A stretch of 64,000 nt of DNA from the NCBI RefSeq assembly GCF_000377745.1, contig NZ_KB898707.1:118382-182381 (forward strand). The letters run 5' to 3'. Positions 26,040 to 36,029 of the stretch are shown piece after piece (the stretch's first letter is position 1; every line of letters starts with the position of its first letter). The translations under genes and the position numbers were made by a program. The notes below the pieces were generated by a model. The model saw only the letters and a program-made list of their open reading frames with translations. It was not told the DNA's origin and searched no databases. This DNA comes from Gilvimarinus chinensis DSM 19667. GTDB taxonomy: Bacteria; Pseudomonadota; Gammaproteobacteria; Pseudomonadales; Cellvibrionaceae.

Positions 26040-27539
26040 CTATTTCAGCAGCTTGTCGATAAATTGAGCGTGCGTAGGGGCCATTTTCGCTGCATTTCTT
26101 AGTGCCATAACTCCCCTTTGCATAGAGTCTCTAACCCTCATATAGTCTGAAGAATCAACGTTGGGTAGGTATTGTCTGGGGCGTAAACCCATTCCCTCTA
26201 GTACAGCCCACCAACTTTCTTCAGAGAATAGATCCATCGGATTCTTAAAAATTTGACCATTAGCGGAAAAAACATCTAACTTCGTTCTCAAGCTATCGGG
26301 TATTTCCCTCTCTTTCCAAGACCTCCAGAAATCAGAATCATCCCTTTTAGTAAGGCAATAATGAGCGACGATAAAGTCTCGAATACAATCAAACTCAATA
26401 TGCATCAATCGATTGTACTCATCAATAAGACTCTGTTCATAAGTAGAGCTGGGAAAGTTTTCCACAAGGTTTAGCATTGACTTCATCGCCAAATAAATAC
26501 CGGTTGATTCCAGTGGCTCCAGAAAACCGCTGGATAACCCCACAGAAACACAATTCTTGTACCAAAAATGTTTACGCTTGCCTGTCTTAAATCTTAGCGT
26601 TCTGGGTTCGGTTATTACTTTACCTGTTATGTTTTTACATAAAGATTCCAAAGCCTTATTGTCATCACAGAACTTACTGGAATAAACGTATCCATTACCC
26701 AAACGGTTTCTCAGAGGAATATTCCAGCACCAACCATACTCCAACGCTTTTGCTTTGGTATAAGGCGAAAGAGGACCGTTATGATCTGTGTGAACGACTA
26801 TTGCCTTATCGACAGGAAGATAACGCATCCAGTCGATGTACTCGACTTTCAAAGTCTTATCGATCAACAGCCCGGCATGCCCTGTACAATCAATATAGAG
26901 ATCTGCAACCAGATTTTCCCCTGAATCAAGGATCAATCTATCAATCATCCCCTGCTCGTCTAAGGTTGCTCTGTTTACATCGGCCAGAACGTGTTTAACC
27001 CCTTTCTCTATACAGTATTTATTTAAGTATTGAGCCGTTTTTTCAGAATCAAGGTGTAAAGCATAAGCAGCTTCAGATAAAATACTTTTCGAGGATTTTG
27101 ATGGGGCTAGAAAGTGACCATACTCAGCTAAAGCGACAGACGGTGAGAAGTCGGAAAACTCACTAGATTCACAGTTGAATTTTGACTTAAGCCAATGATG
27201 ATAAAAAGAAACTCCATCAATTTTTGCTCCTATTGAGCCAAATGGGTGCCAATACTGATCACCTATTTTCAGCCAATCTATAAATTTTATGCCCAGTTTA
27301 AAAGTTGAATTTGTATAAGCGATAAAATCCTTTTTGGATATTTTTAAATAATCCAATAGGTCTAAAAATGAAGGAATAGTCGATTCCCCTACCCCGACGG
27401 TAGGAATATTGGGTGACTCTACCAGAGTAATGGTGCAAGGAAGATGTTCTGTCGATCTGGCCAATATCGCTGCGGACATCCACCCCGCCGTCCCACCCCC
27501 GACAATTATAATACTTTTGACGTTATTATATTCTGCCAT
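26040..27539 (-). CDS. Flavin-dependent tryptophan-halogenase-like protein beside a TonB receptor
   Basis: 499 residues. FAD motif IIVGGGTAGWMSAAILAR (GxGxxG), GVGESTIPSF, a Lys (K81 in STFKLGIKF) at the place of the PrnA catalytic Lys79, and the halogenase signature WCWNIP (WxWxIP). No signal peptide. Such proteins accompany TonB receptors in gammaproteobacterial sugar loci, and their substrate is generally unknown. It lies 126 bases after the receptor gene, behind a terminator, so read-through or its own promoter is needed. I would not assign a halogenated product. Confidence 0.85.
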   Translation of the reverse strand: MAEYNNVKSIIIVGGGTAGWMSAAILARSTEHLPCTITLVESPNIPTVGVGESTIPSFLDLLDYLKISKKDFIAYTNSTFKLGIKFIDWLKIGDQYWHPFGSIGAKIDGVSFYHHWLKSKFNCESSEFSDFSPSVALAEYGHFLAPSKSSKSILSEAAYALHLDSEKTAQYLNKYCIEKGVKHVLADVNRATLDEQGMIDRLILDSGENLVADLYIDCTGHAGLLIDKTLKVEYIDWMRYLPVDKAIVVHTDHNGPLSPYTKAKALEYGWCWNIPLRNRLGNGYVYSSKFCDDNKALESLCKNITGKVITEPRTLRFKTGKRKHFWYKNCVSVGLSSGFLEPLESTGIYLAMKSMLNLVENFPSSTYEQSLIDEYNRLMHIEFDCIRDFIVAHYCLTKRDDSDFWRSWKEREIPDSLRTKLDVFSANGQIFKNPMDLFSEESWWAVLEGMGLRPRQYLPNVDSSDYMRVRDSMQRGVMALRNAAKMAPTHAQFIDKLLK

Positions 27540-27626
27540 TTATACCTCAAAATAAACTATTAAGAATATTGGCAACTTGTGCCAGTATTATTTCAACAGA
27601 CAACAGCACTGGCACTTTATAAAAAA

Positions 27627-27648
27627 ACGACCGGATTTCTCCGGTCGT
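27627..27648 (-). terminator. Intrinsic terminator of the TonB receptor gene
   Basis: ACGACCGGA (27627-27635) pairs with TCCGGTCGT (27640-27648) over 4 bases. On the minus strand a run of seven T follows at 27620-27627. Strong rho-independent terminator just after the stop at 27666. Confidence 0.85.
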
Positions 27649-27665
27649 ATAATATTGCTATCGTA

Positions 27666-30506
27666 TTAAAAGTTCATTCTCACACCTACTTTATAACGCG
27701 TTCCTGTATACTGCATTAACGAGAGCCTCTCTTTAACATCTACATATTCTAGCGTTCTCTCATCGGTAAGATTTATCGCCTCAGCCGTCAAAGTTAAATA
27801 GTCGTTTACATCATAAGAGAAGCTTGCATCTAGCTGTCCATACGCTTCGACGTGTTCTGGTAGGCCGCCAGATCTTTGTCCAGTTCTATACTGCAAGAAA
27901 TCGTCACGCCAATTATAAGCAAGACGAGCCTGATAGCCGTTCATATCGTAAAACGCAATCACATTGTAGGTATCTTCAGCGAAGCCTTCTAAGCCAGCTC
28001 TTGGCTCAGCTACGCCTTCCAAATTCACCGCTAGCGCATTTTCATCCTTCGAATGAGCATAGGTATAATTTGCCTGAATCCCCAAACCACTGAAAAGTCC
28101 AGGAAGATAATCAAAATAATGCAGAGCTGCTAATTCGACACCGGTTATTTCGCCACCGTCCCGATTATCTTTTTGAGTGATTGTCTCAACAATTGTGCCA
28201 AATCCTGGCAAAGAGTAACTGCTATCGACATATTCACCCTCTACGTAGATATCGGGGGTGTCATCACGGTATGTCGTAGTAGAAATGAATGTCTCGATAT
28301 CTTTGTGGAATACATTCATCGAGTATGTGCTTCCCGAAGAATGATAATATTCTAATGAAAAGTCTAACTGGTTGGCTTCGTAAGGGTTTAGGTAAGGGTT
28401 CCCTCCTGAAGTACTGAAATTGACAGCTTGAACATCAACATAGTTTTTGTTGACGCCAATATCCTCAATGGCCGGCCGGGCGATTGCTTTTGATGCCGAA
28501 AACCGCATCATAAGCTCTTCAGTCAGCTCGTAAGATAAATTAAGACTTGGGAGAATGTCATCGTAGTTATTGGACCGACTGATTTGACCGGGGTCTGTGT
28601 AGTAAACGTCCAATATCGCTTGGTTACTGGTATCGATTCTAGGTTCGATGGCTATACGCTCTTTACCGTAGCCTGTAGATTCTGTGTCGGTATCGATATA
28701 ACGAAGGCCAACATTACCTCGCCATGGGTTTCCGAAAATCAGACCGGACATATTTACTTGAATGTATGATGCAATGCTCTCTTCTGAGGTCGTGCTCGAA
28801 CGGGTCTCATTAAACACTTCATTTGGCCAGTCTGAAACGCCGGTCATGTCAGATATAGCCTGGTGATATTGACCCACATCGTTGATCACAATGAAATCGC
28901 GTGGAAAGTCCCCTTCTACATCGCCTAAATAATCACTGTTGTTATTAACCGAGAAAACGGAGTCGTCCATATCACGAAATTGACCACAGATCTCCATCCT
29001 TCCTTCACCGATGCCACAGTTATCCTCATGAAGTGTCTCATAGACATTTTTCACCTTTTCCCTATCAGACATCGAGGCGCCAAAACTAACAGAGTCAATA
29101 CCAAAGGTATCTCCAAACTCTGTGTCAAAAGCGTATTCGCCATCAATTTTCAGCTCGGTAATCTCGTCTTCCAGTTCTTGATGTGAAATATGATTCCAGT
29201 GCGCCCGCACACTGGCGGGATCAGCATAATCAATAGTGGAATTGAGGTCTAAAACAGCTCCCCCGGTAGTGTCATAGGTAAAGTAATCATTCTCAGGATC
29301 AAGCCCCTGAGGAAACTGCTCGGGATCACGATTATTATTCACATAGTTCGGGACGAGCGTGTCTTGACGAGGATCCGCCTTCGCAGTTGAATAAGAAGCG
29401 TCAATGCTCAACTCAAGCCTGTCCCAGTTTTTTGTACTATTAAAGCCGACTGCCTGAGTCTCAGATTGCTCACCCCTCACTTGGAATAAACCATCATGTG
29501 GCTGAACACCATATTTGGTGGCCGCGACTGCCGTACCATGTTCGGAGGCCACTACGTCGGTCCAACCGGGAAACTGAAGGCCAACTTGCATACCTTGGCT
29601 AGTAGCAACGCGAGAAAAATCCGTATACAGATAATCCAGTGTGTTTTCCCAGCTATCATCCGGTCCCCACTGAATTCCGACATTGACACCTGTACGCTCT
29701 CTTTCTTCTTCATCCAGCGTAAATTCAAAGCGCCCCGGATACCAAAGCGTGTCAGGGGTTACGACCTCACCGTTCGTGTCAACTATATCGCCAAGGACCA
29801 CATCTGAGTCACTGGCATTCAATGTTGCCCAGCGGCTAGTCGATGCTGCATCTATTCTGTTATCACCCTCTTGGCGGGAAAAACCAAATAAAACACCCAG
29901 GGTATCATCCGCAAAGGTGTTGCTGAAAACACCAGAGAATTCAGGGCTGGTTTCTTCGCTCAAATCATTGTATTTGGCATTGATTGAGCCCGCCATTTGC
30001 AATCCAGGTGTATCAAGAGGCCTAGCTGTTTTCACATCAATATAAGCACCTATACTGCCTTCCGGTGTTTTTGCCATAGGACTTTTCACAACATCAGCAC
30101 CAGAAATCAACTCCGATGCGAGCACCTGAAAATCAAACTCTCGGCCATTCTCTGTAGTGGCCAATGTTCTACCGTTAAGCGTCACAAGGTTAAACGACGG
30201 ACCAAACCCTCTTACCGTAACTTTGGAGCCTTCCCCATTAGTTCTAGAAATGCTCACACCCGATATACGCTGTAAGGATTCCGCAACGTTTTGATCGGGA
30301 AACTTTCCTATGTCTTCCGCTACGATACTATCCTGAATTACCGAACTTTCTCTTTTGAGGTCCGACGCCTCCTCTAAGCTTTTGCGAATACCTGTGACCA
30401 CAACCTCCTCTAAAAGCGGCTCATCACCCTGGGCAAGAGTTTGATTAAAGGAACATGCGGATGTGACCGCAATAATTGCGCTGGCAAGTCTATTTCTTGA
30501 GTACAT
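27666..30506 (-). CDS. TonB-dependent receptor, likely galactan-oligosaccharide importer
   Basis: 946 residues. Signal peptide about 1-25 (ending TLAQ), TonB box EEVVVTG, then a plug domain with IGKFPDQNVAESLQRISGVSISR and GFGPSFNLVTLNGR. The remainder is a 22-strand beta barrel ending in aromatic YKVGVRMNF, the normal outer-membrane C-terminus. Size and plug fit the sugar-specific receptors of Alteromonadales and Cellvibrionales. It is the only receptor in the window and should carry galactan oligosaccharides across the outer membrane. CGGAG SD before the ATG. No SusD-like partner is present, as expected for Gammaproteobacteria. Confidence 0.92.
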   Translation of the reverse strand: MYSRNRLASAIIAVTSACSFNQTLAQGDEPLLEEVVVTGIRKSLEEASDLKRESSVIQDSIVAEDIGKFPDQNVAESLQRISGVSISRTNGEGSKVTVRGFGPSFNLVTLNGRTLATTENGREFDFQVLASELISGADVVKSPMAKTPEGSIGAYIDVKTARPLDTPGLQMAGSINAKYNDLSEETSPEFSGVFSNTFADDTLGVLFGFSRQEGDNRIDAASTSRWATLNASDSDVVLGDIVDTNGEVVTPDTLWYPGRFEFTLDEEERERTGVNVGIQWGPDDSWENTLDYLYTDFSRVATSQGMQVGLQFPGWTDVVASEHGTAVAATKYGVQPHDGLFQVRGEQSETQAVGFNSTKNWDRLELSIDASYSTAKADPRQDTLVPNYVNNNRDPEQFPQGLDPENDYFTYDTTGGAVLDLNSTIDYADPASVRAHWNHISHQELEDEITELKIDGEYAFDTEFGDTFGIDSVSFGASMSDREKVKNVYETLHEDNCGIGEGRMEICGQFRDMDDSVFSVNNNSDYLGDVEGDFPRDFIVINDVGQYHQAISDMTGVSDWPNEVFNETRSSTTSEESIASYIQVNMSGLIFGNPWRGNVGLRYIDTDTESTGYGKERIAIEPRIDTSNQAILDVYYTDPGQISRSNNYDDILPSLNLSYELTEELMMRFSASKAIARPAIEDIGVNKNYVDVQAVNFSTSGGNPYLNPYEANQLDFSLEYYHSSGSTYSMNVFHKDIETFISTTTYRDDTPDIYVEGEYVDSSYSLPGFGTIVETITQKDNRDGGEITGVELAALHYFDYLPGLFSGLGIQANYTYAHSKDENALAVNLEGVAEPRAGLEGFAEDTYNVIAFYDMNGYQARLAYNWRDDFLQYRTGQRSGGLPEHVEAYGQLDASFSYDVNDYLTLTAEAINLTDERTLEYVDVKERLSLMQYTGTRYKVGVRMNF

Positions 30507-30848
30507 AGCATCTCCGAATATTTTCTAATTGTGTACTTCTTCAAAGAATTATATGAGTAGCTTCAACTTCACTATAGAAAGCCGAGCTCAGGTTTAGCTA
30601 CTCACATAATGGGTTTTAAACAAAGCGGAAGTCCTATTTTGAGTTTTACACATCACCTACATTATCTTTATAAAGGTATGATGTTTTAGTGCATTCAGTT
30701 AAGAATGACAATATGCACTAAACGTACATATCTTTATCTATAGAGATGGTCGAAGTAATTACATTAAGCCAGCCGAGAATTCGGTGACTATGAGAAGCAA
30801 GATTTTGAACGTCTTGCTTCCGCAGATTATAGGTGTGCTGTTAGATAC
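30507..30848 (-). promoter_or_regulatory. TonB receptor promoter region with hairpin behind the sulfatase
   Basis: 342 bases without a gene. GAAGCAAGA (30794-30802) pairs with TCTTGCTTC (30812-30820), a perfect 9-base hairpin close to the sulfatase stop, without a U-run. The remaining AT-rich part should hold the receptor promoter; I see no good copy of either operator family of this locus here. Confidence 0.5.
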
Positions 30849-32258
30849 TCAACGATAGTCATCCATGCGCTGAATATCGTAGGCTTCGTATTTTTGTTGC
30901 AGTAACCACAGAGGACGCTCCAAGGTAAGCTCCCAGTGATACAAATCTTTGAACATTTCTTTCAACCGGTCTCGCTCTTGCAATGCTTGATCGTCATGCT
31001 CTGCAATATCCTCGGGCAGATAAAACAATTCTGCCGGACGGTCTCTATGACGAATAAGCTTCCAATCACCCTTTCGAATCGCCGCCCTTGCGTCTTTCTT
31101 CCAGTACATCATTTCATGCGGACGACCGTCTTTTTCAGAGGTGACGTAAGGGATCAAATTTTTACCATCCACATCGTCCAGATCCTCTGTATTACCACCA
31201 GCGGCCGCATAAAAAGTTGGCAGAAGATCAAGGGTAATAACGGGCTTTTCGTAGGTTGTACCAGCTTCCAATCTCTCCGGCCAACGCATAACGTACGGCA
31301 CACGAACACCACCTTCCAAATGATTGGACTTGGTTCCTGATAACGGGTCGTTTACCGAGGCATTTTTATCACTGGGTCCACCGTTATCATTCGTAAATAC
31401 CACCAAAGTATTGTCTTCGATATTCAGCGTTTCAAGCTCATCCAAAATTGCTCCAGAGGCTCGATCCATAGCCAACATCATTGCCGCATAGGTTTTACGC
31501 TTCCCCTCTAAATTTGGAAATTGTGCTAAGTCTTCCTTAGTAGCCTCCATAGGGGTATGAGGAGCATTAAATGAAACGAATGCAAAAAAAGGCTTGTCAT
31601 CGGAGTTAGCCTGGCGAATAAATTCAATCACCTCATCGGCGATCTTGTCTGTCAGGTATTTTTCAGGCTCTTCATAATGACCGAACCCGCGCTCCATACG
31701 CTTATCAGCCAAGATCGGGCTGTTTGGATCAATTTCGCCCTCGGCATAAGCAAAATAACTACGATCTCCCCCTCGAAAGCCATAAAACTCATCAAATCCG
31801 CGCTTTAATGGATGATAACGGTCGGCAGCACCCAGGTGCCACTTGCCGAACATACCATTGCGGTATCCTCGCTTTTTCAAGTAATCGGCCATGGTTACCT
31901 GATCCACCGGCAGCCCCATGTCCTCCCCTTTGAGCGCAGAATTGGGACTCATAAAGCCGGGAACGTTAATTTCTTCGTAGCCGAAACGCTGTTGGTACTT
32001 ACCAGTCATTAAGCCAGCACGAGATGGACCGCAGGTAGCATCGCTCACATAGCCTGCGGAAAAAATCACCCCTTCTGCGGCGAGTGCATCCAGATTCGGT
32101 GTGCGAATCTCCTTGCTACCATGAAATCCAAAGTCGCCATAACCAGCGTCATCGGTAAATAACAGAAGTATATTGGGCTTATCTTGCTGTTGAACGGCCG
32201 CATTAGCGAAAGAGCTAAACAAAGAAATGAATAATAGGACAGAAATTAGAATTTTCAT
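30849..32258 (-). CDS. Exported S1 family sulfatase, GH127-MFS cluster
   Basis: 469 residues from ATG 32258; a longer frame begins at TTG 32270. Signal peptide about 1-20 (ending FANA). [13 protein letters not shown], formylglycine motif C76-[17 protein letters not shown] and [13 protein letters not shown]. Close in layout to the sulfatase at 4087-5574 (same GSKEIRTP and CGPSRAG segments), so probably the same subfamily. It is transcribed in the same direction as GH127 and MFS, but a terminator-like hairpin (32292-32316) lies between, so its level may be set by read-through. Confidence 0.9.
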   Translation of the reverse strand: MKILISVLLFISLFSSFANAAVQQQDKPNILLLFTDDAGYGDFGFHGSKEIRTPNLDALAAEGVIFSAGYVSDATCGPSRAGLMTGKYQQRFGYEEINVPGFMSPNSALKGEDMGLPVDQVTMADYLKKRGYRNGMFGKWHLGAADRYHPLKRGFDEFYGFRGGDRSYFAYAEGEIDPNSPILADKRMERGFGHYEEPEKYLTDKIADEVIEFIRQANSDDKPFFAFVSFNAPHTPMEATKEDLAQFPNLEGKRKTYAAMMLAMDRASGAILDELETLNIEDNTLVVFTNDNGGPSDKNASVNDPLSGTKSNHLEGGVRVPYVMRWPERLEAGTTYEKPVITLDLLPTFYAAAGGNTEDLDDVDGKNLIPYVTSEKDGRPHEMMYWKKDARAAIRKGDWKLIRHRDRPAELFYLPEDIAEHDDQALQERDRLKEMFKDLYHWELTLERPLWLLQQKYEAYDIQRMDDYR

Positions 32259-32291
32259 GGTTATATCCAAGTTTTAAGCTGTTTGAAAAAA

Positions 32292-32316
32292 GGCCCTACC
32301 GGAAATCCGGAGGGCC
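32292..32316 (-). terminator. Intrinsic terminator after GH127
   Basis: GGCCCT (32292-32297) pairs with AGGGCC (32311-32316), with an inner CCGG..CCGG stem. On the minus strand a T-run at 32286-32291 follows. It separates GH127 from the sulfatase. Confidence 0.75.
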
Positions 32317-32337
32317 AAAGCTCACATGCAACCCAAC

Positions 32338-34320
32338 TCAACCTCTCAACAGAGGCACAAACACCGACATTTCTGCCGTGCCTCGGTTACTCCATGAAAA
32401 ATAGGGCACAAATTGCGACTTATGATTTATAAATTTCGCTGATTTTAATTTTCGATACATACCGCCAGCATCGTCGGTTCTAAGTTTCAAGTTCGCCTCG
32501 ATAACCGTGAGGCCACCTAAAAATTCAGGTTTATGCAGCGGCTTTAACTCTTGTTTCTCGTCAAGATATACATCCAGAATCTTAGTCCCTTCGGGTAAGT
32601 CTGGTGATTCAACCGCGTAAACCACAGGGCCACGGCGCAGAGCAACCTGGTTACGCACTTCCTCAATGCGTGGATGCCCCTCGATAAGATCGACATTCAT
32701 CGGTAAAGTTAGATTAATCTCATCACCAGCCTTAAATGCACGGTTAATAACAAAAAACTCTCCCGTTTTAACATCAGAGCTAACGACCTCACCATTCAAT
32801 TTCACTTCGGCCTCATCGCTCCACCCCGGAATTCTCAGCATCAAATCAAATTCTTCTGCTTTACATTCCTCAATGATAATACTGACAGAACCATCCCACG
32901 GGTATTCGGTTTTTTGCGTCAGTTTAATATCCGACCCGTCATTTAACTGGGTATGCAGTTTATTGCTACCGTACAGGTTTACCGCAACACCGTTTTCACT
33001 TAAACAGTAAGCCCATCCACTCACCTTAGCAATGGTGCGTACTAAGTTAGGGGGACAACAGAAGCACTCGATATAAGGCTCGCGATCCGCTGACTCTGTA
33101 CAATCAGCGTGATCGCTGTATTCGCGCTGACCATGGTTAAAACGCAGAGGGTTTGCGTAGAAATAGTGCTTGCCATCATTACTGATTCCCACAAGCGCAG
33201 AGTTGTAAAGAACGGTCTCCATAATATCGCCGTACTTCGCCTCGCCCTTAATAGACATCATTCGCCAGTTAAACATGGCGTTGGAAATATTTGCACAGGT
33301 TTCGTTATAGGCCGTGGAGTTTGGCATCAGGTAATCATCCACGAAACCTTCATGAATCATGTTCTGATCATCATAGGCACCGTGATGAACCTGGCCGAGC
33401 GCACCGGTTAAATACATTTTATGATTAATGGCTGAATCCCAGATACGATCCAAAGCATCAATAATATCCTTATCGCCCGTCTCGGCATAAACATCGGCGG
33501 CACCTGACCACAAGTACATACCGGTAACGGCATGACCTACGGCTTCGACCTCTTCGCGCAGTGGCGTTTTCATCTGACACTGGTCACCGGTAAACCAATA
33601 GGGAACCGTTTCGTGCAAATCCATAGGCACTGAACCACGCATGGTGACGAAAATATCCGCAAGCTCTACATATTTTTTATTGCGAGTCGTGCGGTACAAC
33701 TCTACGAGGGACATAATTTGTGAAGGGTTAAAACCAAAACGCGCCAAACGCTCTTCGCGCGGCTCAAACACGTCATATAGATAATCGGCCGCTTTTACCG
33801 CCAGATCAAACCAGTTGGTTTTTCCGGTAATACGATAATGAATTAAACCGCCCTGAATAAGATGCCCAAAATTATAAAGCTCATGATCGGTGACAACTCT
33901 CCAGCGACCACTGTTATTGATTTGTACATGCGTGTGCAGGTAGCCGTCATCTTCTTGAGCCTTAGCGATAACCTCGATAATCTCGTCAAGCTCTTTCAGA
34001 ATGGACTCATCTTTATTGTGCGCATAAATATATATACACGCTTCCATCCACTTATAGAAGTCGCCATCGTGCCACAACATTCCCTTAGCTTCGCCTTCCA
34101 TCAAACCCGCAGCGACTTTAAAGTTGTTATAAGCATGGCCCACCTCGCCTTTCAACAAGGTTCCCATATGAGGTGCCATAACCTCCTCACACAATTTAAA
34201 TTTGTCTGCCCAAAAACCTTCTGTCCACTGACAGTCACCCATGTTTATGCTTCGCAGTTTAACGAAGGGGCTTTCGCTGTTGCCAACAATGGCCGCACTT
34301 TTTATATGATTTTTGCTCAT
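32338..34320 (-). CDS. GH127 glycosidase, candidate 3,6-anhydro-D-galactosidase
   Basis: 660 residues, no signal peptide. (alpha/alpha)6 barrel of the GH127/DUF1680 type. Active-site residues are at nearly the family positions: E340 and C342 (YNETCAN) and C421-C422 (CFCCPPN), matching the Zn-thiolate site of BlHypBA1 (E338, C340, C417, C418), where the first Cys of the pair is the nucleophile. Some GH127 members of carrageenan loci (Zobellia GH127-3) remove 3,6-anhydro-D-galactose from neocarrabiose. The sulfatase, MFS and GH42-like neighbours favour that over L-arabinofuranosidase. It lies 20 bases behind the MFS gene, in its operon. Confidence 0.85.
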   Translation of the reverse strand: MSKNHIKSAAIVGNSESPFVKLRSINMGDCQWTEGFWADKFKLCEEVMAPHMGTLLKGEVGHAYNNFKVAAGLMEGEAKGMLWHDGDFYKWMEACIYIYAHNKDESILKELDEIIEVIAKAQEDDGYLHTHVQINNSGRWRVVTDHELYNFGHLIQGGLIHYRITGKTNWFDLAVKAADYLYDVFEPREERLARFGFNPSQIMSLVELYRTTRNKKYVELADIFVTMRGSVPMDLHETVPYWFTGDQCQMKTPLREEVEAVGHAVTGMYLWSGAADVYAETGDKDIIDALDRIWDSAINHKMYLTGALGQVHHGAYDDQNMIHEGFVDDYLMPNSTAYNETCANISNAMFNWRMMSIKGEAKYGDIMETVLYNSALVGISNDGKHYFYANPLRFNHGQREYSDHADCTESADREPYIECFCCPPNLVRTIAKVSGWAYCLSENGVAVNLYGSNKLHTQLNDGSDIKLTQKTEYPWDGSVSIIIEECKAEEFDLMLRIPGWSDEAEVKLNGEVVSSDVKTGEFFVINRAFKAGDEINLTLPMNVDLIEGHPRIEEVRNQVALRRGPVVYAVESPDLPEGTKILDVYLDEKQELKPLHKPEFLGGLTVIEANLKLRTDDAGGMYRKLKSAKFINHKSQFVPYFSWSNRGTAEMSVFVPLLRG

Positions 34321-34340
34321 AACTCTACTCTCAGTTCTGG

Positions 34341-35894
34341 TTAAGACGCTTTTACAAGGTCTTGCTCAATTTCTTCAATGGATTTTCCTTTCGTTTCCGG
34401 GAGGAAAATACCCATAACAACTAGCCCCGCCAGCGCGACAAAGGCGTAGTTCAGGAATGTACTCGCAGCCCCCATCACCTCAAGCTGCCAGGGAAATATT
34501 TGCTGTATTGAGAAACTTGCTAAGGTTTGCACCAATGCCGCAAAAGGCAAAGCGACACTGCGGACGTCATTGGAGAATATCTCAGAGAAAACGACCCACA
34601 TAATAGGGCCAATACTCATATTGAATGCGGCCAAAAATGCGAATAATCCGAGCAGTACAAATGTCGCGTCAATATCAATACTGGCATTGATTACTGCGCC
34701 ACTGATTAACGGGAGTTCGGATTTATCGAATCTCTCTGCCAGCACGGCTTTTAATTCCACGTCATTAGCGTAAGTGGTACCGATTAGAGATCCGAGAGAC
34801 TCTACTTCAACGCCTTGCTCAGCGATTACAGTAAGGCTTTGCTCATCAATACTGTAGCTCGCGTTGTTAAAGCCATACCAAATGGAGCAGTGCGCCAACA
34901 CTATTATGGTTAAGCCGACCAACGTCAGGTTTCTGCGACCAAACTTTTCCACACTGAAAATAGCAACCAAGGTAAAAATAACTGCGACGGCACCGAGAAG
35001 TATCGTTTGCATAAAGCTGCTTTCTACCGTAGCCCCTATCTGCTCAAACACGGTTGGAGCATAGAAAAGCACAGCATTCATACCGCTACCGCCTTGCACC
35101 ACTGCATAAGCAACGGCAACCAGCAAAACAAAACGCATCGGCCCACTAAAAAGCTGGCGCAGCTGTTTTAGTACGGGTACATCACCTTCCTGATGAATAC
35201 TGTGCTGTATCTCTAACATTGTGTTATCGACTTGCTCGGCAGGTAAGGTCATTAACAACACTTTGCGGGCATCGTCATCGCGACGCTTTTTCGCTAACCA
35301 ACGGGGGCTTTCTGGGATGGTTACTAATAAAGCAATCCACACAACATTAACAATTAGCTCGGCTCCGAGCATAAAACGCCAAATGTTACTCTCGTTCAAC
35401 CATTCAATCCCGGCCATAGACTTCACGAGAAAATAATTCACCACAAAGGCAACTAAGCTGCCGAGTGTAATCAAAAGTTGATTAATTGAAACAAAACGCC
35501 CGCGGGTTTTCGGTGGTGCCATCTCGCCGATATACATAGCCGATACCGTTAAAGAGGCAAATGCAACCCCACCAATAAAGCGCCCCGCAACCAACATGGG
35601 GTAATTCATCGCGAGCGACGAAATTAATGAAGACAATGTATAGGCAAATGCGATCCCAAGTAGAACCGATTTCCGACCAAAACGCTCCACCAACGAGCCA
35701 GTAAAAAACAGCGCCACAATTACGCCCAACAGGGCGCAACTAACTACCAAGCCTTGCTCTAAGGCATCCAATTGAAATTGCGCACTCACAAAACGTACAG
35801 CGCCGCTGATATTGGCGGCATCAAGACCGAAAACAAAGCCCCCGAACGCCGCAATAAGAGAAAATTTGGTAACTTTATTATCGTAGCTATGCAT
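34341..35894 (-). CDS. MFS sugar porter, GH127 operon
   Basis: 517 residues, 12 membrane spans. Sugar-porter signatures: GFVFGLDAANISGAV, ERFGRKSVLLG, PESPRWL near the middle and PETKGKSIEEIE at the C-terminus. It is a clear paralogue of the transporter at 62004-63596. Both share an unusual long hydrophilic loop (about 70 residues, here NNASYSIDEQSLTVI to LISGAVINAS) between helices 9 and 10. First gene of an operon with GH127; an AACAT-ATG-ATGTT operator lies 43 bases upstream. Likely imports a mono- or disaccharide from galactan. Confidence 0.9.
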   Translation of the reverse strand: MHSYDNKVTKFSLIAAFGGFVFGLDAANISGAVRFVSAQFQLDALEQGLVVSCALLGVIVALFFTGSLVERFGRKSVLLGIAFAYTLSSLISSLAMNYPMLVAGRFIGGVAFASLTVSAMYIGEMAPPKTRGRFVSINQLLITLGSLVAFVVNYFLVKSMAGIEWLNESNIWRFMLGAELIVNVVWIALLVTIPESPRWLAKKRRDDDARKVLLMTLPAEQVDNTMLEIQHSIHQEGDVPVLKQLRQLFSGPMRFVLLVAVAYAVVQGGSGMNAVLFYAPTVFEQIGATVESSFMQTILLGAVAVIFTLVAIFSVEKFGRRNLTLVGLTIIVLAHCSIWYGFNNASYSIDEQSLTVIAEQGVEVESLGSLIGTTYANDVELKAVLAERFDKSELPLISGAVINASIDIDATFVLLGLFAFLAAFNMSIGPIMWVVFSEIFSNDVRSVALPFAALVQTLASFSIQQIFPWQLEVMGAASTFLNYAFVALAGLVVMGIFLPETKGKSIEEIEQDLVKAS

Positions 35895-35932
35895 TGTTAT
35901 AACCCAACGTACATTTTTGTATTATTCGCCCA

Positions 35933-35953
35933 TATAAACATATGATGTTTATA
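35933..35953. promoter_or_regulatory. GntR operator candidate, AACAT-N3-ATGTT family, MFS-GH127 promoter
   Basis: Perfect 9-base arms TATAAACAT and ATGTTTATA around ATG. The 13-base core AACAT-ATG-ATGTT recurs identically at 44394-44406 and with changes at 40232-40244 and 36812-36824. Located between the GntR gene terminator and the MFS start. Confidence 0.75.
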
Positions 35954-35983
35954 GAGTCAATATGTTAACTTTTGCTTACAAAA

Positions 35984-36005
35984 AAGCCCTGACAATGCAG
36001 GGCTT
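35984..36005 (-). terminator. Intrinsic terminator of the GntR gene
   Basis: AAGCCCTG (35984-35991) pairs with CAGGGCTT (35998-36005); on the minus strand a T-run (35980-35985) follows. It insulates the regulator from the MFS operon. Confidence 0.85.
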
Positions 36006-36029
36006 CATTGATGATGCTGGCGTGAAAGT

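Noticed and set aside
26040..27539. Halogenase as part of a natural-product cluster
   Set aside because: No synthetase, tailoring or resistance genes nearby; it fits the TonB receptor companion type found in sugar loci.
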